Assembly: GCA_014526335.1 (NCBI GenBank)
Contig: JACTAT010000085.1
Coordinates: forward strand, 169,377-233,376
Length of the DNA stretch: 64,000 nt
Direction of reading: 5' to 3'
Origin: Chrysaora quinquecirrha
Taxonomy: Eukaryota; Cnidaria; Scyphozoa; Semaeostomeae; Pelagiidae
Shown: positions 32,707 through 46,700 of the stretch, piece by piece
Layout of the letters: each line of letters opens with the position of its first letter
Position numbering within the stretch: the first letter of the stretch is position 1
Made by a program: the position numbers and the translations under genes
Notes under the pieces: model-generated
Databases searched by the model: none
What the model was told of the DNA's origin: nothing
What the model saw: the letters and a program-made list of their open reading frames with translations, nothing else

Positions 32707-35700
32707 ATGTCTGAAGAAAATCAAGAAACGGGCGGGGGGTCGTCAGCTATTACAAGCAAAGCACAGGTATGAATTATATTTCAATCTGAATACACGATTG
32801 CTTCTTTTTTTCTATTTACCCCATCTTTTCCCAAAAACTTTTAAAGACATTTCATTTTTTCCCGCTGTTTTTCCTGCAGGCAAATCAAAATTAAGCGAGT
32901 CCCTTTCATCTCATTGCCGACATTCTTACTGAAGCCAACTAGGCATAAAAGACTTCCCCTTTCCGATTCAGGTTGAGTTTTAAACTTTTTCGTTTTTTTG
33001 GGAAGTTTTCTTGCGGTATTTTACGAACATTTACCCGATTTGTTAAAGAATGACAAATGTAGACACTGTTCTAGAAGCCTTTCAGTGCCCTTTTCGGAGT
33101 CTACACCACGCCAAAATTGACATTTTCAGTTTTTTTAACCCTAATCCTCCTGGAGAGGGGGGCTCAACACTTCCTCAATTTTATCTTGTAACTGCCCTGT
33201 TGCGCGATGGATGTAAACTTCCACACTAGGCTGGCTTTTAAAAGCCTATTCACATACTAAGCTACAAAGTGGTAGAAAAAAATCCCATCATGATATAGCA
33301 ATCGGTCACTTGACATTCCCTTATATGTAAAGGGGTCATGCCAACTCCCAGTTTACTAAAATTATTTGTTATGCATTTCCCAATGCTTGTTGCCAAGTTT
33401 CATTGCTCAGGATGGAACTTTCTGAACTGGGGGGACAGTTGAGTATGTAAGATTAAAATAGCCCTGTAGGATTAGGGTCAACGTTATTCTATTGTTGTCT
33501 GGTGATTATTTGCATAAATTAAGCTCCTCCAGAATGAGGTACATTTTCAATGATGAAAAGAAGCAACTGATCAGAACTCAAAAATGGCTTGAGACACTCT
33601 AACTTGTTGCCTGTCAGGTTTCAGCGACTCAAGGGCTTTTCAGCAAAGTTTGATGGATTGAATTTTACTTAATTTAGAAATTTCTTTAACCCTATATGTA
33701 CTGGGGGGCATCCCCCCTACCAAACAATCTATTGTAGCATAAGAACGGAGGCATTCTTAAGGATAAAACTTGCTGATTTTTACTAAAATTTAATATTTAA
33801 CATGATGACATAAAGTTTAGTAGTGACATAAATTGAGGCTCAACTCGTCTTTTGCGTCTGGTCTTTTGAAAAAGCATTCAGAAAAACCACCATTCTCTCA
33901 GGTGAACTTGTTGAAAATACGTACCCATTCTCAGGTGACAGTGCTTGAAAAGCATACCCATCCTCAGGAAAAACGAAGGAAAAAGTCACACATTCTGGCC
34001 GCATATCCCTACTATTTAATATCTGTAAAGCCGCGAGTACGTCTTTTATTGATATTGATATTTTCTGATTAAACCATGGTAATATACCTTTGACTTTTCT
34101 TCCATAAGGAGACCACGGAATTCTCGCTGACGTCTAAGTTTCAAATGAAAGATGGCGAAACCCGGTACAGACGGAAACCAGGTGCGAAGCTGGAGTTCTT
34201 CTGCAGCTGTACCCTGAGATTGCTTGGTACGGTTGTTGCCTCTACCACCATGGAGAAAGACGATCATCAGGGGTACTGGGTGCAGTGCAGCAGAAAAGAT
34301 AAATTTGCAACAGATGGGCTCTTAACAAAGTAAGATTTGGTTCTGTCTTTCCTGACGTTCTCTTCCAGCCCTTTCTGAACAGGGAGGGGGCTGTACACGT
34401 TTTTTTTATTATAAGGAACACCTTTATAAGGAACTCGAGGCTGAAAATTCCCAGAATATTAATCAACTTTAAGGAACTGTCGAGGCTGAGATGAAAAACT
34501 AAGAAAATGTTTTTTCAAGAACAAAACGATTTGTACAAAAAATTACAGAATATCAATATATTTCCCATTGTTCTTCTCACTCAAAAAGACTCAATGTACA
34601 TTTAAAGTTAGAAAATGAAGCAAGTTCATATGAATTTGCTGCAAAAATGAGTATTCAAACATATCTCACGACAAGGAACAGTATAAGGAACTTCAGCCTC
34701 ATTTCGCTGAAAAATTAAGGAACTCCAGCCTCAACTCTGACCAAAGGTTCCTTATAAAAAAAAACGTGTATTGAAAAAAGTAAAATAACTGTATACGAGA
34801 GTACAGGGCCCTAATCTTGCATATAAAGGCTTTTGTAAATAAGAACTATTTACTTAGGTATCTAAATGTGTAAGACCAGAAAATTTAACGAATTCATACT
34901 ACACGCATTTTTTTAAGGAAGTTCGGCTCAGGCTCAGAGCTGAAAATTCCTTAACTGATAGACAACTTTCAGTGCTCAATATTCCTTAGCAATTCCTTAA
35001 CTTTCTACTATGTCATTCTTCAAAACAAGCAATGGTCAAGGAAATATAGGTCATAAGGATGTCAGGCGATGAATAGAAATGAATACTGCTTGAAAACCAT
35101 TGGAATAAGCATTGTTTGCTCTGTTAATGCAAAACTTTATATTTTTTGACCGAAATGTTAAGTTAAAGAAAAAGCCAGATTCCTAAATAGTCTCCAACCC
35201 AGTACTAGAAATTCCTTATATTTTTGCCTTTCCGAGTACTACCTTCCTTATAAAGCACTTCCTAATAAAAAATGCGTGTACTAGAGACATATTGAAAGAG
35301 TTTTGTAACTCTAGCGTATTGTGATGAGAAACTTTTAGTACTCTAACTAATAAAGAAATTAAAAGATTGGTCAATATAGAAATTTGACTGAAAGGTCTGA
35401 ATAAGAATGAGAACTATGTTAAACTTACTTGTGAAAACAGTCCTTTCTTGGATGTAAGGACACCCCCCTAGCCCCCAATAATATATGCACTGAGTGCAGT
35501 CCCGGCGTTTGTGTACCATGCCATTTCCATTTCTCATAAGTCAGTAAGCCCATTTTCGGAGCAATACTGAACTCCGGTTTCACAGCTATCGAAGTAAAAA
35601 ATTGTGGTGATGGCGAAATGACACCCAGAAAAAAAAATAGGCAGGCAACTCATTGTATTCTCTGTATTGGTTGTTTATCGTATTTATTCTTTTACATAGG

Positions 35701-37733
35701 ATATTTCCACTACCAGCAAGTTTTTTGGATAGCAAAAACAATTTTGTTGTGAAAGTTAGAGCCCATATGTCCTTTGTTAATATGGATGGACGTGTTTGAC
35801 CCGAAGATTTAACTGACTTCATGCGAAATCTTATATACGAATATCAAAATAGTGGTGTCCAGCGCCAGTTTTACAGCTGCTGATACATTGGCTTTCACGA
35901 ACCTGACACATGGGTTTTGTCACAAGACGTAAAATTCTTCTTTTAGTGGAATATACTCGGTTTTTTATATCAAAGACTACGTCTACACAGTTACGTTTCC
36001 AACAGTTGCGTTTTCAGGTCAATGTATCATTGTGTCCCAAAGATTAACACTTGACGCAAAACAAATTTTATCAAAAATTTTGCGAACCATATAATAAAAA
36101 TTCAAGTCGATTAACATTGAATTTTTTCGTTACCGCAACACAATTATAACGTGGCGGTTAAGCTGTTGTATGGTCCACATTAAGGTCCACAACCCTGCAA
36201 CATACTGTTTTAATATACATGTTTTAATATCAATTTTGGCATTTCTCTGATGATGTAATTTCAGAGAATCATAAACCACAGTTGGCTGATTGCACTTATG
36301 GCATTAGAAACTCCGTCGACTGATTCTGTTATCTTGCACCTTTGTAATACCATGTGACACAGAAATAAACTTCGTACTTGTCATAAAATATCCTTTATTG
36401 CAAGTGCATAAGAAATGTTTACGTGTCCCAGTAGCTGACAGAGGAGCATAAGGGTTATTTAAGCGATAAATTACTGGAATTGACTGTATTCCTTGCAAGA
36501 CTATGGGGGCCTTACTATATTCCCTCTCATTTCATAGGTCCAAATAAAAAATGGCAAACTGCTAACAGAGCCTGATAGGCAGTTTTATATTCTGGCTAAA
36601 GAGGTGCAAGAAATGTGCATCAGCATTAAAGAAGAGCTCCTCAAGGGTATACATTATACCACTCCTGTTATTGCAAGGTACGTAAAGTCTGCTGACTAAT
36701 AATAATTTGTTTTAACTTGCTATTCCATTGGACCAAACAGACCTTACGACAAAAGCCAATAATTGTTGAAATTTTTCGAAATTTCAATATTTTTATTCTT
36801 CAAAACAAAATGCTTATTAAGCAGCCACAATTTTGACAACAAACAATCTGCTTCACGCCAACAACTTTTAGCTGAGAAAGCAACGAGGGACTTGAGTTTC
36901 AGGAAATCGTGAAATTGATTTTCTTTCTGATTCACAAAGTTTCTTAGATGTTACACACTTTTTATTTCCTAAAGAGCCTAGTTCCTTATAGTTTATAAAG
37001 TTCCTTATTTTGGTTCTCTTTTTATTTGATCGTAATGCCAAGAGTTCCTTCATTATAACTACACTATTCTATGCAAGGGAAGCTGTAAACTACCGAATGA
37101 AACAGTTCATAGACGGTTTTTATAAGAACAACCTTTATAAGAAACATCAGGCTGAAACTTGGGTCAACATTTTTTGCTATCTCTAAAACTGTTTGAGACA
37201 CGCAGAAGCAAAGTTCACCAGCGTAAAGCCCTTGCCCAAGAACGCATTTTAAGCATGTCTTCGAGAAGGGAAGGGGTGACAAATTAATGGAAAATCACTT
37301 CAAACATACGAAACAGGCAGGCTGAAATCGAAGCTGTTCTTATAAAAAACGTTTACATGCCTAACACAAATTATGATTTTAAGATTATATCTAAGATATT
37401 TATAACGTGTATTATCTAAGATAAAACGTGTACATGCCTAACACAAATTATGATTTTAAGATTATATCTAAGATATTTATTGTGTAATAAGAGTTCTTTT
37501 TTTAAAACTTTCTACCTTCTTCGTGCAGATTCTCTGTTATGGGGTTCTTTGTAATAAAAAATGCGTGTATAGTTTCAAAGAATGTGTCATTTTGCCTATT
37601 TGATTCGGTAACACTCTATTTCAGATTTGTTGAGCTCTCATCATCCTTCAGCCAAAACAAGGATTCATTCCTCCTTGCCATTTCATTTTGTGCAACACAA
37701 TTATTCCGTGGATGCACGGAAGCAACTCAACAG
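32707..37733 (+). CDS. N-terminal exons 1-4 of the PHD gene
   Basis: Exon 1 starts MSEENQETGGGSSAITSKAQ and ends at a GTATGA donor. Exon 2 (73 codons) has LTSKFQMKDGETRYRRKPG, FFCSCTLRLLG and GYWVQCSRKDKFATDG, a Cys-containing module. Exon 3 reads NGKLLTEPDRQFYILAKEVQ and KGIHYTTPVIAR. Exon 4 reads SQNKDSFLLAISFCATQLF. Exon 2 ends in phase 2 while exon 3 needs phase 0, so a small exon may be hidden in the 2.2-kb intron, which also holds two MITEs. No domain is recognised. Confidence 0.55.
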
Positions 37734-40700
37734 GTAAATTTTGGCAGCAACTTAATGCCCATAGCTTGTCTGTTTTCTTTTTACTAAGAAGCCGGACTCG
37801 AGACCTTTCTTTGCAACCAAAAACTGCTTTCACACTGGCACGATTAAACCATCTTTATTTAAACCAGGATATATTTCCATCCACCAAATAAGCTCAAATC
37901 CTTGAATTGACAAATAAGAGAGCAACATTTCTCAAAATGATGCAATGCACAAACTAGTTTTACTCGCAGCGTGAATGCGGTATTATCTCAGTTCTAAGCC
38001 GGATTACGAATATGGATGTTATTCATGCGAACGAGGCTGCTTTTTCAAGATATTTCATGAATTAACCTCGTCTTGGCCTGTTCCTGCCGCGAAAACATTT
38101 TGGAAGCTTTAGACATGCAAATGACACTTTCTAGACTAGATTTTCATGCTGATTATGACTATGGATGTTATTCGCTCAAAAGAGTCCTTTTAAAGGCAAA
38201 ACATGATGTAGCCTCGTTCTGGTGCAATAAGGATTTTTACCGATCTATTGACCATCCAGTGTCATTTTCTATTTACTTTTCGAGATACAGCGGGGTTTTG
38301 ACTAATTTTAGGGTAGTAAGGGTTTATTCCGTTGTTCAACCGAATACATTATAAAAAGAGTCCTTCCTAGCCAATATACTAAATCACGAACGAAGTCAAC
38401 GATTAAAATCCATCATCTGAGTCAGAACTTTGCTCATTATCAATGTCAGATACTTCAATGTCATGATCTCCACTTATCAAAACCTCTGCAACATCATCTG
38501 GAAATGCTTCATCTATCCAGTCTGTTTTTAAATCTGGCAACCATCCATGTCTTCTAAAAGCATCATCGGATCTCCCGCCTTCCTCCAAATTCTGGCAATG
38601 TAATTTGCTCTTTGTACATGTTTCTGTAGGCTACTTTTGCATGGCGGTAAAACAGAGTGGTCTGTAACTTTACCCTTATTAATTTGCCTCCAGAAAATCA
38701 CAGAACGTGCTTCATTAACGCTTTTGCATTTTTGAAGGCCATAAGGAAGACAAACAAATTCTTCTAGCTTGTCGAAGACATCCAGTGACACGTCATTTTC
38801 GCAACCCAGTTTTGCAAAAACATCCAGGAAAGCGCTGCTGCTCTTGGCGTATTTCCAACAAAGATGCTTTCCTTTTCGAAAGAAGCAAGCGACATAATCA
38901 TTCCCAGTGAATGCATTGAATCCCACAAGGGCTTTCTTTTGTTCTTGTGATAAGTCGCAAGCATTCATATCAAGAAGTCGTCTACTTTTACCAGTCCCGT
39001 TGTCAATGTACAGTTTCATATCTTGGACAAGCGTACTCCCAAGCAAAATAACAGGAATGTCGATATCTCCCGAACTTGAGCGGATAACGCAAAGTGTACG
39101 TTGCCCTGCTGATGCATTAGTTGCGGCATGCTTCAAAAGGTACACAATCTTTGTGTCTGCTTCTTCATGGTCCGTTCTCAACTCCGGAATTATTGTAGAC
39201 CCTTTTCTTGTTATTTTAATACATTGAGTTCCTCTCGCAAAATATACAATACGCTCTCCAATGAGATGACGGTTATCAATCGATGTTTCTTCGATGACCG
39301 CGAACAAGCGCTCTTTGTTTTCGCCGTTCCCCAAAACCTCTTAAAACCAGACGGTAAACGAATACCACTATTTCGAACGATAAACTTTTCGCTGGCACCT
39401 CTATCAGGTCTTTCAATATTCTTGATTGAACGATTACTGTAGGTATCACCTGCAAAGTAGATAACGTGGTAACGTCTTGAGACATTAACAAGGATCTGCA
39501 AGGCAAGATCATGAAAGGTATTTGGCAATTTTACCATGCTTCAAATCAAGGCCATTAGATCGATCACCGTAACTTGCAATGTATCCTCAACTTCAGGAAG
39601 ATGGGTATCCTCTTCAATTAGTGAAGACAATGCAGACGATATCAGTTTGCTCTTTGCTGTTTTTCGTCTTACCCCGTCCCTTGTGGCCATCGAAAGAGGA
39701 ACTGGTGCCAAGGGAAAACATAAAGCTTAATCAATATTAATTCCTGCATTTTGTTGCTGGGATTTCGCTGCAAGAAGACCGAGTATGTCACGCTGAACTG
39801 ATACGTCTTTTGACTGTCCTTTGGCACCGACTTTCACTTTCTTGTTCGAATCAAAAAAGCTCTTCCATGCAACTCTCTTGATTGGCTCGAAATAGAGGTC
39901 TGTTCCATCTTCTTTGTCATTCAGACGATTAAAGAACTTTTCACGCATTTCGGCTCCCTTTTGGACTACTGAAAGAAGATTGTCGGCAATGTCATTAGGC
40001 AGCGGACAACCAGAAGCAAAATTGTATAACCTTTCTTTCTCGATATCTTGACTGAATGGATTGATAAAGTCGTTTTTGAGCACGCTAATTATTTTGACAA
40101 CATTTTCCTCGGACTTAGCAATTTCAGATTGACGGAGGATTCGATGATGCTTTTAGAAGACCCAGCAAGTCATGGATGCTTGCCAGATTTAAAAGCAGAC
40201 TGGATAGATGAAGCATTTCCAGATGATGTTGCAGAGGTTTTGATAAGTGGAGATCATGACATTGAAGTATCTGACATTGATAATGAGCAAAATTCTGACT
40301 CAGATGATGGATTTTAATCGTTGACTTCGTTCGTGATTTAGTATATTGGCTAGGAAGGACTCTTTATAATGTATTCGGTTGAACAACGGAATAAACCCTT
40401 ACTACCCTAAAATTAGTCAAAACCCCGCTGTATCTCGAAAAGTAAATAGAAAATGACACTGGATGGTCAATAGATCGGTAAAAATCCTTATTGCACCAGA
40501 ACGAGGCTACATCATGTTTTGCCTTTAAAAGGACTCTTTCGAGCGAATAACATCCATAGTCATAATCAGCATGAAAATCTAGTCTAGAAAGTGTCATTTG
40601 CATGTCTAAAGCTTCCAAAATGTTTTCGCGGCAGGAACAGGCCAAGACGAGGTTAATTCATGAAATATCCATTGGAAATATCTTGAAAAAGCAGCCTCTT

Positions 40701-43700
40701 TCGCATGAATAACATCCATATTCGTAATCAGCGTGAAAAACTGATCTAGAAAAATTATGTCCCCTAAATTCCCTCGCCAGGTGATACCTGGCTCACTCTC
40801 CGACTGGACTATTATCCTTCCGATATACAGAGTTAAAAAGTTTCCTCCCAATGGAGCATGTGTTCCAAATCAATCTTCGTGATTGTATCCTACATTGTCA
40901 CTATCAGTTTCACAAATTTTCTTAAGTTTACTTTAACAATCTTTTGTGATGCAAAAATCTAAATTATAAAAGAAGCCATGGAACTTGCTGAATTATGTTT
41001 TATATTCTCTTTATGAAAAGGACAGCTCTGCTGCAATGTCTGAAACATAGCAACATGATGGTGTTCATCAATGAAGCCCAAAACTCGACCCAGTTTCTGG
41101 AGACATTGTTGCAAGCCCACGATGGTTTCCAGCAAGGATCCAAGTCAAGTGGCTTGAAATGTGCAAGGGCAAAAGTATTGTCAACATCCAATGCAACTAC
41201 GCTGGAAAGGTATGGTGTCACACACTTTTAGCCAAGTTGATGATTTTTTATTTCCTTAAATTCCAAACACCTAAAAAATTAAGGCCGACTATTTAATATG
41301 AATATATTGTTTGAGGTATGAAGGACTTACTTTGAATTTTCGATTTAATCTTGAAGAGGACTTTTCGCTAAGAAATGATACAATTTTGACGGACATCTTC
41401 AAGCCCTTTGTGAAAGAGAATGTGGTAATGCCTTTAATCTATTTCTTCTAATCTAGACCCGATAGTTAATAAATAAGAAGAAGAAAAGACCATGTAACTT
41501 GCTGCTTGCTTTGAAGAAATGTTGATCTTCTTGCGGCAAAAACAAAAATATAAAATAAAACCAGGAGCACAGCGTCGCAATAGAAACGAAAGAAAACTAG
41601 GTTTTTTCAATCCTTATATTTACAAAATTCACATTATTGTATATAACATTATTGTATATTGTATATAAGAACATTTTTGTATATAATGTGATTAAATCTA
41701 TTCGTTATTCAAACTCTGAAGAAGCTTTGCTTGGCAAGGTGAAATATTATTATTTAAAAAACATAGTTTTCTTTCGTTTCTCTTGCGATGCGGTGTTCCT
41801 GCTTTTATCGTATAGTTAATGTTTTTCCAGCGTACTTGCTTCTTTGGAAGGTTTTTTCATTACCGAACAGTATGCATGGATTCTAGGAAAAAGACACGAT
41901 AATTAACATATTTTACACAGAATTAAGGAACACTATTTAGCGACAGGTAATGCTAGCAAGATGGTAAATTTGTTGTTCATTTCTCTTTTTAAAGGGGTTT
42001 ATAATTGCTTGGGTGATTCAGATGGGATCATTTTGGACCGAATATGGTCGCTACTTCAGGGACATGATCGACACCATTTTACGCGAGAATCTGCCAAAGA
42101 CAACCCAGCACAGATGGACAAAAGGAATGTCTAACACAGTGTTCACATACTGCATGGTAGGTTTCTATGCTATGCATCTTATAATTAAAGTCAAGGCTAA
42201 CTATGGACACTTAAACTTTGCATGGTTATAAATAGTACCAGCACTAGGACAATGAAACTTTGAACCGTTTTTTGATAAGTTGTGGATGCGGTATTACTAA
42301 ACCATCGAAGCAGCCAAAATGAACTAAAATTACCCAGAGCGACCTACAGTCATTTAGAATGAGCCAAAAGCACCCAATGTGCTATCAAAATCACCAAGCA
42401 CCGTTTCTAGCCGTAAAAGGGGTGACTGTCTAGCCACAAGTTGATTACTTGGAGTAACAATTTTATATGTGAAAAAGACTCTTCAAAAAAGTACAGTATT
42501 TTCCTAAATTAAACTTTTTAGAATGAATTTGAATATTTGCTCTTAAGAATATGTACAATCATTTCTCAGATTGGCCTAGGAACTCGCCTATCTATTTACG
42601 GCCAAAGACCCCACCTACAGAAATCTTTATTTCAAAAAGTTTCAGAAAGTTTAACGCAGATTCTTGCAAATTGGCAAAGATTATTGATATTCTTTTATTC
42701 CTTTTCACAAAAAGAGTTTTTGCTTTTGATAAACAAATACCACAAAGTTGACCTGATAACACAGATGGCCCAGACACTAGCTTGTCAGAATTTCTAGATG
42801 GCTCACTCTGGCTGACTCAAGGTCACTCTAGGTTGCCCTGGATCACTTTGGATCATTATGAGTCATTTTGGCTTGTTTTGGTTGATCATGGCTGCTTACA
42901 TGTTTAGTAATACCCTTGTAGATGCGCTTTACAATTTAGACATGCAAAATTCGATGTCTTGAAGTTTTGAAAAATTTCAATCCTGGCCTTTTTTGGAAAA
43001 GGTCTACTCGAGACATCTTCCTGCAGCAAAAATCCTTTGGAAAACAAAACTAACCTAAAAACATTCAAAACTCTTTTTTCCAGATGCATAATGTATTATT
43101 AACGTGCAATTATGATAACTCTTACTCCTTTAACAGCACCAAATAGGTATTTGTTTTTCTTTCAGCTTATTCTTAGTGGGGAGAAGAAGCCTGACCTCAC
43201 AAAAATTGTCAGTGAGATTATCGAGACCAAGACAGAGAAAGTCAGCATGGAGAAAGAGAGAAAAAAGTTCATGAGAATGGTCTCTATTAAACTTAAGGAG
43301 AAAATAAATGAAAACCCTGATGAGGTAAGTAAGGGTCACTTTATAAGGCCGCATTTAGGTTGTGTCGACGATCAAATTCACCCATATCAAGTGACAATTC
43401 TATTGAGTGCAGCGGGATCTGCCAAACTTTATTCACAATTTCAACGAATGCGGCACTGCTATATATGGTCGTATTTTTGTCAAATTCAATGACAATCAAT
43501 TCAGTACATTTTTAGCAGCCATTTTGAATTTAAAATTTGTGCCTTTGGAGCTTCTTTTCAATAAAAAAAACGAAAAGATTCCACTTGAATTAAGTTTGAA
43601 GTTAGTTAAATTCAACATGACCTAGATGCTGCCTTATGAAGTCCACCAAATACAATTAATTCAAAGTTATTTTGTAAATGGTAGGTCCTTCTAAATAAGC

Positions 43701-46700
43701 CGTGGGGAAAAAATATTCATAGTGATTACTATCTTTTTTTCCAATCTGAAGCATTTGCCACACAGATAGATCTTATTTACAACCCAATTGCTAAATGCAA
43801 AAACATGTTTTCATAGTCAACCTCAATCAAGGCCAGCCCTAACATCTTACTTCAATTACCAAACAGTTTTGATCAAACCAGATTATATGCCCTGGGCTTG
43901 TATGCACTCATATCATAAGCTCTTTTGGGTAGGTTTATGGTTGGGCCTATAAAAGGGTAGGCATATAAATCAGCTTTTTTAAAGCAATTTACATCCACAA
44001 ACTGATCTTCTCAATTATATTGAATCATATTCCTGACCCTTGTCAAAATCTAACTTCACAGATACTAACATGGCTAAATCCAAATGTTTCAATACAAAAC
44101 CAAAACAACCAGCAGGACAAGTCCATGGATGCAGTGGCAATAAAATCCATACAGTTCAACAACTTGATAGCAGACAGCCATAAAGTAAGCATGTATCTTT
44201 TTTAATGTTTTAACATACCATATCTGCATTGTTTCTTCTTTCAATAACATCTCCCCTTCTCTCTAACTCCTACTGACAAAAAATATTTCTTTTAAAAGGA
44301 TATAAAGGCAACAATAAACAGTTTTGGCAACAACTGTTTTTCAGAAAGTTTAAAATTTTGCAAGGCTCCATCAAAGAATTTGGCAGATTTAAGGTCAAAA
44401 GATTCAACTTGCAAGTCCAGGTGTAAGTAGGATGTTTGATTTGCTTGATATATAACAACAGAAATTATATTCTTGCTTTATCAATTATATCAAAAAAGCA
44501 ATTACTATCTGAAATTGTTTAAATGGTGTGGTAAAGTTTAGTTTTTGGGACATGTTTTCTCAAAACAAAACAATTTCTTAAAAAAAGAAAATAATTTTGG
44601 CAAAACATTGAGGAGGATAACAATCTTTTCTTCAAATCCAACAGTAACAAATGCTATGTTAGCCAGTCTTGTAGGCCTAATTACCATCAAAGCAAAAAGA
44701 TAGATCTGTCTAATGTGAACAAGATGAAAAAGCAGACAATAAGCAGTTTTAAGTTATCAAGTTAATTTGGTTGGGACAAACATTATACTAGCGTGATTAA
44801 CAGAAAAAGACAAAAATAGTAGACAAAAATGTCTTCAATAAAACATTTAGTCGTGACCTTTTCGGTCCTTAGTTATTGTTTCTACCTTAATTAGAATCAA
44901 AAGGATAACATTAAATAATTTTTCATTTCATCTCCTGCTTTTTCATCTAGAAATTCATTAAAAAATTTAAACTTAGCGCTAGTTGACAGTCATCAATTTC
45001 CTATTTTAGCACAAAAAGTTCCAAGAAAGATGCTGCTGAAGTCGACAAATGCTTTAATTAATGAAGGTACACTACCCATTATATTTGCAAAAAGTTCAAT
45101 CAGCATCAAGACAACAGTAGACCTTTTGAATTGGAGCTTGATAATTTGTTTTTGATATCCCAAATATGCACCAAACATCTCAAAGTTAGTCAAGGCAAAA
45201 AGTTCTACTTACTTAGTGCTCGTACCATTGATTTAGGAGCGTTCAGATTAAACGTTTTTATAAGGGCTTAGACAAGTTTGGGTGAAAAGTTTTAACTGTG
45301 AACATTTTTCTCTCAGTTAAAGCCTCCACTATAGAATCAGGAAAGTTGAATAGAACTTTATAGAATAGAATCAGGACAGCACTTGGGGAGGTCAACATTT
45401 TCACGTTTACTAAAGATGCTTTGTACTTTAAATTATTTTTTCAAATGTAAGCATCCTCCCAGTCAATTTTGTTGCTGGGGTTATAATCTGTAAATTGCAA
45501 GAGTTCTCCAATTTTATATGAGAAAATTGATTTTCAGTGAAAATACAGTACTTACTGATACTTTTTTGTTTCACTCAGTTTCTGGAATTGAAATGGGAGA
45601 AGTTGAAGGAGAAGATGATGATGAGGCAATGGCTACATCCTCAACAGAGTCCTCTGTACAATATATCAGGGATGAGGATATGCCAAAACTGCAAAACATA
45701 GCAGCCTCAATTGAGCACAGATTCCGCCTGCACATTCAAGGTGAATTGGATTGTTAGTAATCTTATTCATTAGAGAATGACAAATACAACAAAATATTGA
45801 TTCTTATTCAAAGACTCTAGTAGAATTTTAATTTGAATATTTTACCCAAAAATAACATTATCGAACCCTGCCAAAATTGATAACATGGCAAAGTTTTTTT
45901 TGATCATGGTCATGCAAGTTTCTTTCTATCATCTTTTTGACAGATTTCTGGCATCAAGGATTTTTCCAACTTCACAGACTTACCTTTTTGAATTTTTCAA
46001 AACAAAATATCCTTCAGCACTAATGTTCACATGTTCATATGTCATGTAGGAAACAAATACTGATTTTTAAAAAAAATTATTTTTAGTAATTTTATTCATA
46101 CCTTTTCTTTGACAGCAATTTTAAATGTTGTCCAAAACCCTGGAAGAGCAGAAGACAACAGAAAATTATCAATTGGCGAGGTAGGCTGTTAACATTTCAC
46201 AATTAACCACAGGAGGCCCAAAATAGGTTAATAAATGTTACTGATGGTAAATTACTGTATGCCTTGGTTTGTCTTGAGTTTGTCTTCATATGGCAGATAT
46301 GCTTAGGAATGAAATAAACAATTGTAACTCATCTTCATGAAGGTCATTGTTAGTTTTTGTCAATAACTTGCCCTCACAATTTTCTTTGAAACATATATTT
46401 CCGACTGAGAAAAATTTAAATATCAAGCTGCATTAGGGAGGAGGCAATTAGGTCTTTTTAAATGCAAAACACAAGAACAAGTTGCACAAAAACTAAAATA
46501 ATTTTCATGAAGACAAGTACTGGTTTTCTATTTGATTCCTACGAATAATTTACCACTACAAGACAAGCCAAGAAAAACTTAAAAAATTTGGGTCTTCAGA
46601 GTTCTTAAATAGATCAATCCATAACCAAGGAAAGTCACAAGTAATTGATGCCAAATTTTCTGCACGCAGGCTAATTTAACACTTGCAACTTTAAGTCTCT

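Larger units (their letters stand above)
38002..40729. mobile_element. Foldback element with ~570-590-bp arms and a broken XPG-like ORF
   Basis: The left arm (38002-38569) and right arm (40141-40729) are reverse complements with few differences, including a 13-base indel in the outer part. The outer boundary is GATTACGAATATGG on each side. The inner end of each arm contains the same protein C terminus (DWIDEAFPDDVAEV), so the 3' end of the gene is duplicated in inverted form. The element sits between exons 4 and 5 of the PHD gene, exactly where the exon phases fail to meet. No clear target duplication was found. Confidence 0.8.

Noticed and set aside
38907..39442. Plus-strand frames of 104-106 codons
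   Set aside because: They are antisense to the XPG-like protein, whose minus-strand reading has recognisable motifs.
41021..41209. Walker A loop at the start of exon 5 (K-T-A-L-L pattern)
   Set aside because: The lysine would depend on an unseen upstream exon, and only about ten residues would separate it from the Walker B-like strand, too few for a P-loop ATPase.
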